From Pseudactinotalea suaedae (GTDB taxonomy: Bacteria > Actinomycetota > Actinomycetes > Actinomycetales > Beutenbergiaceae): 64,000 bases of DNA. Position 1 is the stretch's first letter; each line of letters opens with the position of its first letter. Below, piece after piece: positions 8,001-16,524 of this stretch. Both the position numbers and the translations under genes were made by a program. The notes beneath the pieces are model-generated. The model was not told where the DNA came from and ran no database searches. It saw only the letters and a program-made list of their open reading frames with translations. The stretch covers positions 124,001 to 188,000 of the forward strand of contig NZ_WNXY01000010.1 of assembly GCF_009733815.1 (NCBI RefSeq), in the 5' to 3' direction.

Positions 8001-9575
8001 CGCGCCCTCGTCGCTGGTGGTCACGGTGCGCTCGGTCGGTCCCTCGACCTGCACCGAGGCGCCGGCGAGCGCGGCTCCGGTCTCGTCGGTCACGGTGCCC
8101 GCCAGGGTGCCCGCGTCACCGATCGGCGCGGCCAGCAGCAGCGCCAGGGCGTCGAGCCTGCCCTCGCCCCACACGTTGTTGTCCGTCTCCGTGCCGCCGC
8201 AGGAGGTGTCGTCCACGTCGAGCGCGGTCTCGTCGAGCAGCGCCTGGGTGCCGGCGATGTCACCGACGAGCGAGGGCGCGGCGCTCCACAGCAGCGCGAT
8301 GGCTCCCGCGAGGTGCGGCGCGGCCATCGAGGTGCCGGACATCGAGCCGTAGGTGCCGTCCGCGAACGCCGAGCGGATGCTCACACCCGGTGCGGCGATG
8401 TTCGGCTTGACCGTGCCGTCCTGACCCGGACCGCGCGCCGAGAACGAGGCGATCGCCCCGTTGGAGTCGAACGCACCCACCGAGTAGGTGATCGTCCGGC
8501 TGCCCGGTGAGCCGCTGGTCTCGCACGAAGGTCCGCTGTTGCCGTTGGACCAGGTGCCGAAGACGCCGGCCGCCTCCCAGGCAGCGATGACGTCCTCCAT
8601 GAACGGGTCGTTCGTGGGGATCGTCGAGCCCCACGAGTTGTTGACGACGTGCGGCCGCATGCTCGGGTCGGGGTTGCCGCCCTCGGAGTCCGTCGGTGCG
8701 ACGATCCACTCGCCCGAGGCGATCAGGTCGGCGTCGGCACACGTGGAGCAGCCGTTGGCGGCGATCCACTCGGCGCCGGGTGCGACACCGATCTGGTTGT
8801 CGCCACCGTCACCGCCGGCGATCGTGCCCATCGTGTGCGAGCCGTGGTCGTCGGTGTCGCAGGGCACGTCACCGCAGGCGCCCGCCACGTCGAACCAGTT
8901 GTAGTCGTTGGTGAAGGTGCCGTCCCCGTTGTAGCCCCGGTAGTGCTCCATCAGCGCCGGGTGGTCGCCGTCGACCCCCGAGTCGATGTTCGCCACCACG
9001 ATGCCCTCACCCGTGACGCCGAGCTGGCTCCACACGTCGTCGGCGTTGATGGCCTGCACGCCCCACTCGACCGCGTCGAGGCCCTGCGTGCCGGCGACCT
9101 CCTCGACCGGGACCTCGCCGGGATACGTCGTCGTCTCCCGGATCTCGAGAACCTCGGCGCTGGTGGCCAGGGACTGGGCCAGCTCGAGCGTGCCGTCCTG
9201 CACGAGGATCGCGTTGGTGATCCAGCGCGGGGTGAAGCTCGCCCCGGCGGCCTCCAACGCCGCGATCGTGTCCGCCTGCGCGGCTGCCGCCGTCGAGGTC
9301 AGCGCCTCGTGCACAGCGACGCCGCGCTCGTCCCAGTCGGGGATGGCCGCGGCGCTGGTCAGGTCCGCCCGATCGGCGAACCTCACCCAGAAGTCGGCGC
9401 TGTCCTCCTCGGACAAGGTCGCCATGGCTTCGTCGGTGAACTTCTCGTCCGCCGTGGCGGGGACCACGGGGCCGGGATCCGCGAACGCTGGGACTGCACC
9501 CACGACCAAGGTCGCGAGCATCCCGGCGGTCGCGCATCCCGCAACGGCCAGACGTCTGGCTGAGCGTGTGCGCAC
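5073..9575 (-). CDS. Secreted multidomain S8 (subtilisin-like) serine protease with C-terminal malectin-like domain
   Basis: GTG start at 9575, chosen because AGGAGG precedes it by four bases and a signal peptide follows at once (RTRSARR, a hydrophobic stretch, AFA cleavage near residue 32). The mature enzyme has an I9-like propeptide, then the S8 domain with catalytic Asp198 (ANIDSG), His244 (DDHGSH), oxyanion Asn345 region (SNGNSGPS) and Ser416 (SGTSMAAPH). It resembles bacillopeptidase F. Downstream are several carboxypeptidase-regulatory-like beta domains (GTVTDETG, GTVTDAGTG, GVVTDANDG), a beta-propeller-like region (about 1030-1270), an Ig-like stretch, and a malectin-type domain at about 1360-1495 that could bind carbohydrate. 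No sortase or membrane anchor is visible, so it is probably released. The 1500-residue length is large for the family. Confidence 0.93.
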   Translation of the reverse strand: MRTRSARRLAVAGCATAGMLATLVVGAVPAFADPGPVVPATADEKFTDEAMATLSEEDSADFWVRFADRADLTSAAAIPDWDERGVAVHEALTSTAAAAQADTIAALEAAGASFTPRWITNAILVQDGTLELAQSLATSAEVLEIRETTTYPGEVPVEEVAGTQGLDAVEWGVQAINADDVWSQLGVTGEGIVVANIDSGVDGDHPALMEHYRGYNGDGTFTNDYNWFDVAGACGDVPCDTDDHGSHTMGTIAGGDGGDNQIGVAPGAEWIAANGCSTCADADLIASGEWIVAPTDSEGGNPDPSMRPHVVNNSWGSTIPTNDPFMEDVIAAWEAAGVFGTWSNGNSGPSCETSGSPGSRTITYSVGAFDSNGAIASFSARGPGQDGTVKPNIAAPGVSIRSAFADGTYGSMSGTSMAAPHLAGAIALLWSAAPSLVGDIAGTQALLDETALDVDDTSCGGTETDNNVWGEGRLDALALLLAAPIGDAGTLAGTVTDETGAALAGASVQVEGPTERTVTTSDEGAFSLGVVAGDYTVTASAFGFEPGSSEVAVVAGETTTVPLSLVAAAAFAVSGTVTDAGTGEPVEGASVSLDAPIEPVTTGADGTYAFAEVPTGTYTLSVTAGACAAPATHELTVDGNVTLDVTLEAVTDAFGYYCTVGAADYRQGADVVDLTGDESTATIDLPFAFSLYGESYEQVHVSSNGHLNFLAPVTAFSNVALPAAGAPNAAVYPFWDDLQLDAEASVLTASTEVEGDAAFVVEYRNVKPYGAAATQRLSFSATLVEDGRVIFGYGDLTPADDPRAAGASATIGIENADGTVAHQYSFDSESISTGLSITYALPPHGYVQGVVTDANDGLAVAGATVTATPADGGDPVVVTTDEAGAYEALLFFGSYTVEISAPGYEARSTDVIIEVDGERNTFSPELETGIAEVAPSSYSWVLTEGESRTADLTVTNSGSSPLVYSIGELPRNVQTEGKAPALSMGAQSTTMVPTEGATTLDEAQTAVTEVAEAAAAADTEATTAAGLYTADQEDALRTRTITPDAPGDVLAEWDPGLGGVAWGVGYTGDVWISDAEALTNHQFSTDGTEQASYPASWGGSWPGDLTQNTSTGDLCQVNVGGDNAIVCFDPATGEETGRLTGSPWSAVSQRGVAYDAGDDVFYIGGWNEGVIYTVAGFSHGNPGETLSSCEPDEPGIAGIAYNPTSDTIWFVPSVASTAIYQISPEDCSTLSTVGFPNTGEYPGAGLEMDASGALWATDQLTGGVYLIDVGDPSVSDVPWLTVDPAEGTVPPGESATLEVAVDTSGLEPGVYGANIQVQTTAGRVPTITVPVTLVVSAYQVAVNAGGAEHTDADELTWSADQALAGNAWGWVGQRSEVETTTDAIGGTSEDALYQSRRTGSFSYVFDDAPAGTYEITLGFAEFDELYGERERLFDVLVDGEYQLVALDVAEDVGGLYADRYVLVVEHDGGDLEVEFLNRRSYEYPIVNALSVTERSDLSAL

Positions 9576-9708
9576 AGTGCCTCCTGTCGATGGGTCCGGC
9601 CGGTCGCCGGGCACCAGTCCGCGCCCCAGGTGAGGGACACGCCCCACGCTGTCGCTCCGCGCCACCCACCAGCAAGGACGGTTCCCGGCCAGGTCGCGAT
9701 CGGTTGGC

Positions 9709-9752
9709 GGTCGGTTCAGGGTCGGTTCAGGGGCAGGTCAAGGTCGGGTCAG
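9709..9752. repeat. Array of four 11-bp iterons (OmpR-type operator candidate)
   Basis: Four consecutive 11-bp units: GGTCGGTTCAG twice, then GGGCAGGTCAA and GGTCGGGTCAG. The 11-bp period is one helical turn, the spacing used by OmpR/PhoB-type and SARP regulators. It lies between the divergent protease and wHTH genes, about 130 nt from either start. Binding by the adjacent wHTH protein is inference. Confidence 0.75.
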
Positions 9753-9765
9753 CGACCGTGCGGGT

Positions 9766-9798
9766 GCGGCTCAGGGCCACCCCAGGGTGCGTCCAGGG
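9766..9798. repeat. Second 11-bp array, three units ending CAGGG
   Basis: Units GCGGCTCAGGG, CCACCCCAGGG and TGCGTCCAGGG are exactly 11 bp apart and start 13 nt after the first array. The conserved part is the CAGGG end. The rest of the 308-nt protease-wHTH gap holds the two ribosome sites and no visible gene. Confidence 0.65.
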
Positions 9799-9883
9799 AC
9801 ATCGGTGGTGCCGGGGTCCTTGACGGGGTGGCAGGGAGCAGAAAGGATCGACCGCATGACTCCCCGGGGGGGTGGAGGTCTGA

Positions 9884-10396
9884 ATGTCCATCGATGTTGC
9901 GGAAACCGAGCAGGGCTACGTGCTCTGCGTCGGGCTCTCGCTCGAGGCCTGCGGTGAGGTCGCTCGTCTGGTCAAGGACCAGGCGGTCGTCGTCGCCGCA
10001 GCCGATACCGACGGGGCGCGAGCGCTGCTCGCCTCCGACCGGCCGCGCCACGGCGCGCCCGAACCGCGGGGCGAGGTGGCGCGTCCGCCGACGCTCACCC
10101 TGATCCAGCGGGGTCCGTTGCGGGTCGACCTCGCGGTGCGGGAGGTGTCGATCGCCGGTCGGCTGCTGCACCTGTCGCAGCGTGAGTTCGACCTGCTGGC
10201 CGCGCTCGCCTCGGAGATCGAGCGTGTCTGGTCGTTCGCCGAGCTGACCAGCCGCGTCTGGAACACGGGGTACCTCGGCGCCCCTGATGTCGTCACCTCG
10301 GCCGTCAAACGGCTGCGCAAGCGGCTGGAGCCCGGCACCGGGCTCGAGATCGCCTCGGTGCGAGGGATCGGCTACCGACTGATGGTGCCTGCCTGA
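9884..10396 (+). CDS. Stand-alone OmpR/PhoB-type winged-helix DNA-binding regulator
   Basis: 170 residues. Residues about 75-168 form a trans_reg_C winged helix: VDLAVREVSIAG, LLHLSQREFDLLAALA, a recognition region VVTSAVKRLRKRLEP and the wing RGIGYRLMV. The first 65 residues are short and lack the Asp/Lys pattern of a phosphorylated receiver domain, so this is not a standard response regulator. GGAGG lies six nt before the ATG. It is divergent from the secreted protease, with 11-bp direct repeats between them, and may regulate itself or the protease. No histidine kinase is adjacent. Confidence 0.85.
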   Translation: MSIDVAETEQGYVLCVGLSLEACGEVARLVKDQAVVVAAADTDGARALLASDRPRHGAPEPRGEVARPPTLTLIQRGPLRVDLAVREVSIAGRLLHLSQREFDLLAALASEIERVWSFAELTSRVWNTGYLGAPDVVTSAVKRLRKRLEPGTGLEIASVRGIGYRLMVPA

Positions 10397-10406
10397 GCTG
10401 GCCACG

Positions 10407-10440
10407 CTCCGCCGTCGGGTTGGAGGGCCCGACGGCGGAG
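10407..10440. terminator. Bidirectional terminator between wHTH gene and ispH
   Basis: Perfect 13-bp stem (CTCCGCCGTCGGG with its complement at 10428-10440) and an 8-nt loop, in the gap between two convergent genes. Confidence 0.8.
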
Positions 10441-10465
10441 AGTCGCCTTGGCGATCCCGCTCGCC

Positions 10466-11479
10466 TCAGACCGGGCGGAGGTCGAGCTGCCGGGGGCGCT
10501 TGGTCGACTGACCCGCCGCCTTGAGGTCGGCGCGGAGCTCGCGCGGGAGCGAGAACATCAGGTCCTCGGTCGCGGTGCGGATCTCTTCGACGTCGCCGAA
10601 GCCCCACTCGTCCAGCTGGGTGATGACGTCGCGCACGAGGATCTCGGGCACCGATGCGCCGGACGTCAGACCCACCGTGGTCGCGCCGTCGAACCATGCC
10701 GGGTCCAGCTCGCCGGCGTGGTCGACCCGGTAGGAGGCGCGGGCGCCGGACTCGAGGGCGACCTCGACGAGACGCACCGAGTTCGAGGAGTTCGCCGAGC
10801 CGACGACGATGACCACATCGGCCTGCGGCGCGATCTTCTTGACGGCGACCTGCCGGTTCTGGGTGGCGTAGCAGATGTCGTCGCTGGGCGGGTCGGCGAG
10901 CTGGGGGAACTTCTCGCGCAGCCGGCGCACGGTCTCCATGGTCTCGTCGACCGAGAGCGTGGTCTGCGAGAGCCAGATGACCTTGTCGGGGTCGCGGACC
11001 TCGATCTGGTCGACGGCGTCGGGGCCGTCGACGAGCGTGATGTGCTCCGGCGCCTCGCCGGCGGTGCCCTCGACCTCCTCGTGACCCTCGTGACCGATCA
11101 GCAGGATGTCGAAGTCCTCGGCCGCGAACCGGACGGCTTCCTTGTGCACCTTGGTCACGAGCGGGCAGGTCGCGTCGATCGTGTCGAGGTTGCGGGCGGC
11201 CGCCTGGGCGTGGACGGCGGGCGAGACGCCGTGCGCCGAGAAGATCACGCGGGCACCCTCGGGCACCTCGTCGGTCTCCTGCACGAAGATCGCACCGCGC
11301 TCGGTCAGCGACTCGACGACGTACTTGTTGTGGACGATCTCCTTGCGCACGTAGACCGGCGCACCGTAGTGCTCCAAGGCCTTCTCGACCGCCTCGACGG
11401 CTCGGTCCACGCCGGCGCAGTATCCCCGGGGGGCGGCCAGCAGGATCCTCTTGGCCCCGGTCGTCGTCGTGTCAGTCAC
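10466..11479 (-). CDS. ispH: 4-hydroxy-3-methylbut-2-enyl diphosphate reductase
   Basis: 337 residues from a GTG start at 11479. It catalyses the last step of the MEP isoprenoid pathway, making IPP and DMAPP with a [4Fe-4S] cluster. The three cluster cysteines are visible in [19 protein letters not shown] and [11 protein letters not shown]. Conserved [16 protein letters not shown] and GSANSSNS blocks are present. The C terminus has an actinobacterial-type extension of about 20 residues. A much longer frame continues upstream on this strand, but it is the antisense of xseA and is rejected. A UPP synthase-type gene further along the window uses the same precursors. Confidence 0.97.
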   Translation of the reverse strand: MTDTTTTGAKRILLAAPRGYCAGVDRAVEAVEKALEHYGAPVYVRKEIVHNKYVVESLTERGAIFVQETDEVPEGARVIFSAHGVSPAVHAQAAARNLDTIDATCPLVTKVHKEAVRFAAEDFDILLIGHEGHEEVEGTAGEAPEHITLVDGPDAVDQIEVRDPDKVIWLSQTTLSVDETMETVRRLREKFPQLADPPSDDICYATQNRQVAVKKIAPQADVVIVVGSANSSNSVRLVEVALESGARASYRVDHAGELDPAWFDGATTVGLTSGASVPEILVRDVITQLDEWGFGDVEEIRTATEDLMFSLPRELRADLKAAGQSTKRPRQLDLRPV

Positions 11480-11623
11480 ACCGATGATTCTCCCATGCCG
11501 CGCCGCACGAGGGCCTGTGCGCTCCCTCACCCACACCGGACCTCCACGTCCACCCGGGGCGCCGGCACCCGGGCACCTCCGGCGATGGCTGTCGGTGTCG
11601 GTGCGATGAGGCACGCTAAGGGG

Positions 11624-12952
11624 GTGACCGAGCAGCCGAACGCCGAGCGGCCCGCTGCGAGCGCTGGGCCCGGTGCGGCCCGCGCGCCGCTGCCGAGCAA
11701 GGCGATGGAGACCACGGCGGAGAACCCGTGGCCCGTGCGGGTGCTCTCGAGCAAGATCGTCGACTACATCGCGCGGATGCCGAGCGTGTGGGTCGAGGGG
11801 CAGATCGTCAGCCTCAACGCCCACAACTCGAGCAACACGGCATGGGTGACGCTGCGCGACACCGATGTCGACATGTCGATGACCGTGACGATGCCCAAGC
11901 GGATGCTGGCCGGGATCCCGCAGGTCGGCGAGGGCTCGCACGTGGTCGTGCAGGGCAAGCCCGAGTACTGGGTCAAGCGCGGCACCCTGCAGCTCTCGGG
12001 CCGCAGCATCCGCGCGATCGGCGTGGGTGACCTGCTCGCGCGGGTCGAGCAGCTCAAGCGACTCCTCGCGGCCGAGGGGCTCTTCGACCGTGAGCGCAAG
12101 CGGCCGCTGCCGTTCCTGCCCACCCGCGTCGGGCTGATCTGCGCGCCCGCCGCGAAGGCCCGCGACGACGTGCTCGCCAACGCCCGCGACCGCTGGCCGC
12201 AGGTGAGGTTCGAGATCCGCGAGGTCGCGGTGCAGGGGCCGAGCTGTGTCGGCCAGGTCGTGCGCGCCATCGCGGACCTGGATGCCCACCCCGATGTCGA
12301 CGTCATCGTGATCACCCGCGGCGGTGGCGCTGTCGAGGACCTGCTCCCGTTCTCGAACGAGGCGATGATCCGGGCGGCGGCTGCGGCACGGACCCCGATC
12401 GTCTCCGCGATCGGGCACGAGACCGACGCCCCGTTGCTCGACCTCGTGGCGGACTACCGCGCGTCGACCCCGACCGACGCCGCCAAGCGCGTCGTGCCGG
12501 ACATCCAGCGGGAGCGCGCCGGTCTCGATCTCGCCCGGCAGCGGCTGCGGGCCGTCGTGCGGCACCGGATCGACGCCGAGCAGCACCGCATCGACGCGCT
12601 CCGTTCCCGCCCCGTGCTCGTGGACCCCACGAGCATCCTCGAGGTGCACACGAGGTCGCTGTCCTCGGCGCGCGAGCGCAGCCGCCGGGCCCTGACCGAA
12701 CGCGTACGGGTCGCACGGGGTGAGGTCGACACCCTCCGGACAGCGTTGCGCACGCTCTCGCCGCAGGCCACCCTCGACCGGGGTTATGCGGTGCTGCGCA
12801 GCGCGGCCGGCGAGGTCGTGCGCTCGGCGGACCAGGTCGCCGTCGGGGAGGATCTGACAGGCCTGCTCGCGCGGGGCCGCGTCCATGTGACGGTCTCGAA
12901 GACCGTCGAGGCTGACGAAGGAGCCGAGGCAGTGGTTGGATTCACGTCGTGA
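11624..12952 (+). CDS. xseA: Exodeoxyribonuclease VII large subunit
   Basis: 442 residues. An OB-fold domain (about 30-125, with [11 protein letters not shown]) is followed by the catalytic domain with [15 protein letters not shown], a central [17 protein letters not shown] block, [13 protein letters not shown] and [13 protein letters not shown] coiled-coil region and the terminal DRGYAVLRS motif follow. With XseB it degrades single-stranded DNA from both ends. The GTG at 11624 follows AAGGGG very closely; the in-frame ATG at 11606 is an alternative. It overlaps xseB by 4 bp and is divergent from ispH. Confidence 0.96.
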   Translation: MTEQPNAERPAASAGPGAARAPLPSKAMETTAENPWPVRVLSSKIVDYIARMPSVWVEGQIVSLNAHNSSNTAWVTLRDTDVDMSMTVTMPKRMLAGIPQVGEGSHVVVQGKPEYWVKRGTLQLSGRSIRAIGVGDLLARVEQLKRLLAAEGLFDRERKRPLPFLPTRVGLICAPAAKARDDVLANARDRWPQVRFEIREVAVQGPSCVGQVVRAIADLDAHPDVDVIVITRGGGAVEDLLPFSNEAMIRAAAAARTPIVSAIGHETDAPLLDLVADYRASTPTDAAKRVVPDIQRERAGLDLARQRLRAVVRHRIDAEQHRIDALRSRPVLVDPTSILEVHTRSLSSARERSRRALTERVRVARGEVDTLRTALRTLSPQATLDRGYAVLRSAAGEVVRSADQVAVGEDLTGLLARGRVHVTVSKTVEADEGAEAVVGFTS

Positions 12953-13194
12953 CCGCAGCAACCGACCCCGCCACGCTGACCTACGAGCAGGCTCGTGACG
13001 AGCTCGTGGAGGTCGTCGCACGCCTGGAGTCCGGCGCCGCCAGTCTCGAGGACTCGCTCGCGCTCTGGGAGCGCGGGGAGGCGCTTGCCGACCGGTGCCA
13101 GCACGTCATCGACGACGCCCGTGAGCGGCTCGCCACCGCACGCGACGCGACCGTCACCGTCGAGGGCGCCGACAGCGAGGAGGACTCCGAGTGA
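12949..13194 (+). CDS. xseB: Exodeoxyribonuclease VII small subunit
   Basis: 81 residues with the XseB pattern: [18 protein letters not shown], then [19 protein letters not shown]. The GTG start overlaps the xseA stop as GTGA, and its own stop overlaps the next gene in the same way, so xseA, xseB and the sugar kinase are translationally coupled. The acidic C terminus (about 15 residues) is not conserved in the family. Confidence 0.95.
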   Translation: MTAATDPATLTYEQARDELVEVVARLESGAASLEDSLALWERGEALADRCQHVIDDARERLATARDATVTVEGADSEEDSE

Positions 13195-14111
13195 GCCACG
13201 CCCTCGTCATCGGTGAGGCGCTCGTCGACATCGTCCACGACGCCTCCGGGACCACGGCCGAGCACCCCGGTGGCTCCCCCGCGAACGTCGCGCTCGGGCT
13301 CGCGCGCCTGGGGCGCGACACCCAGCTCGCCACCTGGCTGGGGCGCGACCCGCGCGGGCACACGGTCCTCGACCACCTGCGGGCCTCGAAGGTCCACGTG
13401 GTCCCGGGGTCCGACGGCGCCGCACGCACCTCCACGGCGGCGGCCACCCTCGATGCCGAGGGAGCGGCCACCTACACCTTCGACCTGCTGTGGAACGTGC
13501 CCGAGGTCCACCTCGACACCGGTCTCACGGTGCTGCACGTCGGCTCGATCGGCGCCACCTTGCGCCCCGGTGCCGACGCGGTGTCCGAGATCGCGCTCGC
13601 CGCACGCGAGTACGCCACCATCTCCTACGACGTCAACGCACGGCCCTCGATCATGGGCGAGCCGGCCGAGGCCGAGGCGCTGATCGAACGGGTCGCCGCC
13701 CGCTCCGACGTCATCAAGGTCTCCGACGAGGACTTCCGCTGGCTGTACTCCCACCTCGACCCGTTCGACGCCGCACGGGAGTGGGCGCAGCAGGGCCCGG
13801 CCATCGTGGTGGTCACGGGAGGATCGGCGGGGTCGACCGCGTTCACCAGCAGCGGCCTCGAGGTGACGGTGGCCGCACCGTCGGTCACGGTCGTCGACAC
13901 CGTGGGAGCGGGCGACTCCTACATGAGCGGCCTGATCGACGCCCTGTGGACCGCCGACCTGCTCGGCGCGGCCCGGCGCGAGAAGCTGCACTCGATCTCC
14001 GAGCAGGAGCTGCGCACGGCGATGGCCTGGGCGGGGCGCGTGGCAGCGATCACGGTCGCCCGGCCGGGTGCCGACCCACCGACCAGGCGCGAGCTGGAGC
14101 CGAGGTCATGA
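13191..14111 (+). CDS. PfkB family carbohydrate kinase (fructokinase-like)
   Basis: 306 residues of the ribokinase/PfkB fold. The N-terminal glycine motif is [15 protein letters not shown], and the C-terminal signature is [13 protein letters not shown] with the catalytic Asp and anion hole. The sequence [10 protein letters not shown] at the start is typical of actinobacterial fructokinases placed next to xseB. The sugar is not proven by sequence. The gene overlaps xseB and the carbonic anhydrase gene by 4 bp each, forming a four-gene unit. Confidence 0.9.
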   Translation: MSHALVIGEALVDIVHDASGTTAEHPGGSPANVALGLARLGRDTQLATWLGRDPRGHTVLDHLRASKVHVVPGSDGAARTSTAAATLDAEGAATYTFDLLWNVPEVHLDTGLTVLHVGSIGATLRPGADAVSEIALAAREYATISYDVNARPSIMGEPAEAEALIERVAARSDVIKVSDEDFRWLYSHLDPFDAAREWAQQGPAIVVVTGGSAGSTAFTSSGLEVTVAAPSVTVVDTVGAGDSYMSGLIDALWTADLLGAARREKLHSISEQELRTAMAWAGRVAAITVARPGADPPTRRELEPRS

Positions 14112-14764
14112 CCCAGCAGCCACCGCTGACCCCCGCCGAGGCGTGGGCGGAGCTGGAGGCCGGCAACGCACGGTTCGTCGCCGGCGAGGTCGAGCACCCC
14201 CGCCAGGGCATCGACCGCCGCGCCGAGCTGAGCGGCGAGCAGCACCCGTTCGCCGTGCTCTTCGGTTGCTCCGACTCGCGGGTGGCGGCCGAGATCATCT
14301 TCGACCGCGGTCTCGGCGACATGTTCGTGGTCCGCACCGCGGGGCACGTGGTCGACACCACGGTGATCGGCTCGATCGAGTACGGCATCGAGGTGCTGCA
14401 CGCGCCGCTGGTGGTCGTGCTCGGGCACGACAGCTGCGGTGCCGTCGCCGCGGCGCGGCACGCGCTGGTCACCGGCGAGATGCCCTCCGGCATGATCCGC
14501 GCGGTCGTCGACCGGGTGATCCCCAGCATCGTCACCCGTGTCCCCACCGGGGCCGGCGGTGACGGCTCGGCGTTCGACCTCGAGGTCCCGGGGCCGGCCG
14601 AGCTCGGTCGGCAGCACCTGCGCGGCACGGTGCGGATGCTGGCCAACTACTCCCACGCGCTGGCCGACGCCGTCGCGGAGGGCCGGTGCGCCGTCGTCGG
14701 TGCCGAGTACAAGCTCGCCGAGGGCCGGATCGAGGTCGTCGAGATCGCCGGTTCCATCGACTGA
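14108..14764 (+). CDS. Beta-class carbonic anhydrase
   Basis: 218 residues. Zinc ligands and the catalytic dyad are in GCSDSR (Cys and the Asp-Arg pair) and in GHDSCGAV (His and Cys). It interconverts CO2 and bicarbonate, supplying bicarbonate to carboxylases. The ATG overlaps the kinase stop as ATGA. Length and motif spacing are normal for the class. No signal peptide is present, so it is cytoplasmic. Confidence 0.96.
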   Translation: MTQQPPLTPAEAWAELEAGNARFVAGEVEHPRQGIDRRAELSGEQHPFAVLFGCSDSRVAAEIIFDRGLGDMFVVRTAGHVVDTTVIGSIEYGIEVLHAPLVVVLGHDSCGAVAAARHALVTGEMPSGMIRAVVDRVIPSIVTRVPTGAGGDGSAFDLEVPGPAELGRQHLRGTVRMLANYSHALADAVAEGRCAVVGAEYKLAEGRIEVVEIAGSID

Positions 14765-14767
14765 GGC

Positions 14768-14965
14768 TCACACCTGCCCGAGCAGCCGGCACGCGCCGAC
14801 GAACGCCCCGAACCCGGCCACCGCGGCGGTGACGGCCAGCGCCGCCGGTGCGCCGCCGTCGCCCAGCAGCAGGGCCATGAGCACGGCGACGGCCGCGCCC
14901 ACCAGCACCAGGGCGGCCCGGCTGGGGTCGATCGAGCGGTGAGGGGTCGAGCTCGGGTGCGCCAT
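14768..14965 (-). CDS. Small membrane protein, two predicted helices
   Basis: 65 residues. The start is fixed by AGGAGG seven bases before the ATG. The polar N terminus (about 18 residues) is followed by two hydrophobic segments, AALVLVGAAVAVLMALLLG and LAVTAAVAGFGAFVGACRLL. The family is not recognised. It is convergent with the carbonic anhydrase gene, with 3 bp between the stops. A longer in-frame extension upstream is possible but lacks a ribosome site. Confidence 0.7.
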   Translation of the reverse strand: MAHPSSTPHRSIDPSRAALVLVGAAVAVLMALLLGDGGAPAALAVTAAVAGFGAFVGACRLLGQV

Positions 14966-15137
14966 GGTTGACCTCCTGGTCGGCTGGGGTGCTGCGTCCA
15001 GCCTCGCCGAGCACACCCGGCCGCGGCATCGCCCCCACGGCGGGACCCGGCCTCCCACCACGGGCTGAGCGAGGCTGCGACGTCATCCCTGCGGTGGATC
15101 GTCGACCAGTCCGCTGTCCAGCATGCAAGATGGGGAC

Positions 15138-16409
15138 ATGCGACGCCCTCTCCCCACCCCCACCTCCGCCGTGGTCGTGGGAGCGGGCATCGTCGGGCTC
15201 TCGACCGCGTGGCACCTGCGCCGCGCCGGGCTCGACGTCACGGTGGTCGAGACCGACAGGGTCGCGGCGGGGTCGTCCTGGGGGAACGCGGGCTGGCTGA
15301 CGCCGCCGATCACCACGCCGTTGCCCGAGCCCGCGATCCTGCGCACCGGGCTCCGGGCGATGTTCTCCGTCACCTCACCGCTCTACGTGCCGCTGCGGCC
15401 GGACCTGGACCTGGTCCGGTTCATGCTGGGGTTCCTGCGGCACTCGACGGCGGCGGCCTGGCACCGCGCGATGCAGGCCTACATCCCGCTCAACCAGCAG
15501 GCGCTGGCGGCCTTCGACGAGCTCGCCGAGGGTGGCGTGACCGAACCCACGCACGTCGCCGAGCCGTTCCTCGCCTGTTTCGCCGGCGCCGACGAGCACC
15601 GACTGCTGATGGAGGAGTTCGACCAGATCCGCTCCGCGGGACAACCGGTCACCGCCGACCTGATCAGCGGTGACGAGGTCCGGGCCATCGCGCCCGCGGT
15701 CTCGGAGCAGGTCGTCAACGCGATCAGGCTCGACGGCACCCGGTTCCTGCACCCGCCGCACTACCTGGAGTCGCTGGCCGCCGCGGTGCGCGGCCTCGGT
15801 GTGCGGATCCACGAACGCACGGTCGCGACCGAGATCTCGGGCGGGACGCCGTCGAGCCCCGGCGCGGTACGGATCCAGACCGACTCCGGTGAGGACCGCC
15901 TGTCCGCCGACGTCGTGGTGATCGCGACCGGCGCCTGGTTGGGCAGGCTGGCGCGGCCGTTCGGGGTCCGCATGGTCGTCCAGGCCGGGCGCGGCTACTC
16001 CTTCACGGTCCCGGTCGAGCCGATGCCCCGGGTGCCGCTGTACTTCCCGATCCAGCGGGTGGCGTGCACACCGCTCGGTGACCGCTACCGGGTCGCCGGG
16101 ATGATGGAGTTCCGCCGACCGGGCGAGCCGCTCGACCCGCGCCGGATCGACGCGATCGTGCGCGCGGCCCGGCCGCTGCTGGCCGGTGCCGACTTCGACG
16201 ACCGGCAGGACGAGTGGGTCGGCTCCCGCCCCTGCACGCCCGACGGGCTCCCGCTGATCGGCCCGACCCGCTCCCCACGCGTGATCGCGGCGGGTGGCCA
16301 CGGCATGTGGGGCGTCACGCTCGGGCCTCTGACCGGCCGACTGGTCGCCGAGCTCGTCACGACCGGGCGGACCCCGGACGTGCTGCGCCCGCTCGACCCC
16401 CTCCGCTGA
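15138..16409 (+). CDS. FAD-dependent amine/D-amino-acid oxidoreductase (DadA-like)
   Basis: 423 residues of the DAO superfamily. The N-terminal dinucleotide motif is VVVGAGIVGLSTAWHLRRAG, followed by ETDRVAAGSSWGNAGWLTPP, the pattern of the small D-amino-acid dehydrogenase subunit. The C terminus has GSRPCTPDGLPLIGP and GGHGMWGVTLGPLTGRLVAEL. Such enzymes oxidise D-amino acids or glycine/proline-type amines and pass electrons to FAD. The substrate is unknown. The ATG at 15138 follows AGATGGGG; an upstream ATG at 15123 is less likely. The stop is four bases before a large palindromic repeat. Confidence 0.9.
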   Translation: MRRPLPTPTSAVVVGAGIVGLSTAWHLRRAGLDVTVVETDRVAAGSSWGNAGWLTPPITTPLPEPAILRTGLRAMFSVTSPLYVPLRPDLDLVRFMLGFLRHSTAAAWHRAMQAYIPLNQQALAAFDELAEGGVTEPTHVAEPFLACFAGADEHRLLMEEFDQIRSAGQPVTADLISGDEVRAIAPAVSEQVVNAIRLDGTRFLHPPHYLESLAAAVRGLGVRIHERTVATEISGGTPSSPGAVRIQTDSGEDRLSADVVVIATGAWLGRLARPFGVRMVVQAGRGYSFTVPVEPMPRVPLYFPIQRVACTPLGDRYRVAGMMEFRRPGEPLDPRRIDAIVRAARPLLAGADFDDRQDEWVGSRPCTPDGLPLIGPTRSPRVIAAGGHGMWGVTLGPLTGRLVAELVTTGRTPDVLRPLDPLR

Positions 16410-16413
16410 CCGC

Positions 16414-16519
16414 TTTCAACACGATTCCGTACACCCACCGGTTTCAACACGATTCCGGACAGCCACGCGAACGTCCAGAATCGTGTTGAAACCTGGGTCC
16501 GTACGGAATCGTGTTGAAA
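16414..16519. repeat. 106-nt nested inverted repeat filling a convergent gap
   Basis: Two copies of TTTCAACACGATTCCGNAC (16414-16432, 16442-16460) are followed by two inverted copies (16473-16491, 16501-16519). The outer pair matches 19/19 and the inner pair 18/19. The 9-nt spacers between units also largely pair, giving a near-continuous 47-bp stem with a 12-nt loop. It occupies nearly all of the 115 nt between two convergent stop codons and could act as a bidirectional terminator. It is much longer than a terminator needs to be. Confidence 0.9.
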
Positions 16520-16524
16520 CCTGG

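Noticed and set aside
9709-9798. Streptomyces-type PHO box
   Set aside because: The 11-bp period fits, but the units read GTTCAGG where the PHO box has GTTCAYY, so PhoP control is not claimed.
9856-9957. 34-codon frame with AAAGGA ribosome site overlapping the wHTH start
   Set aside because: Arg/Gly-rich without conservation evidence; could be a leader ORF but cannot be supported by sequence alone.
10448-13021. Two very long frames on opposite strands (834 and 851 residues)
   Set aside because: Each joins a real gene (xseA, ispH) to an antisense extension of the other. Motifs and start context place the true starts at 11624 and 11479.
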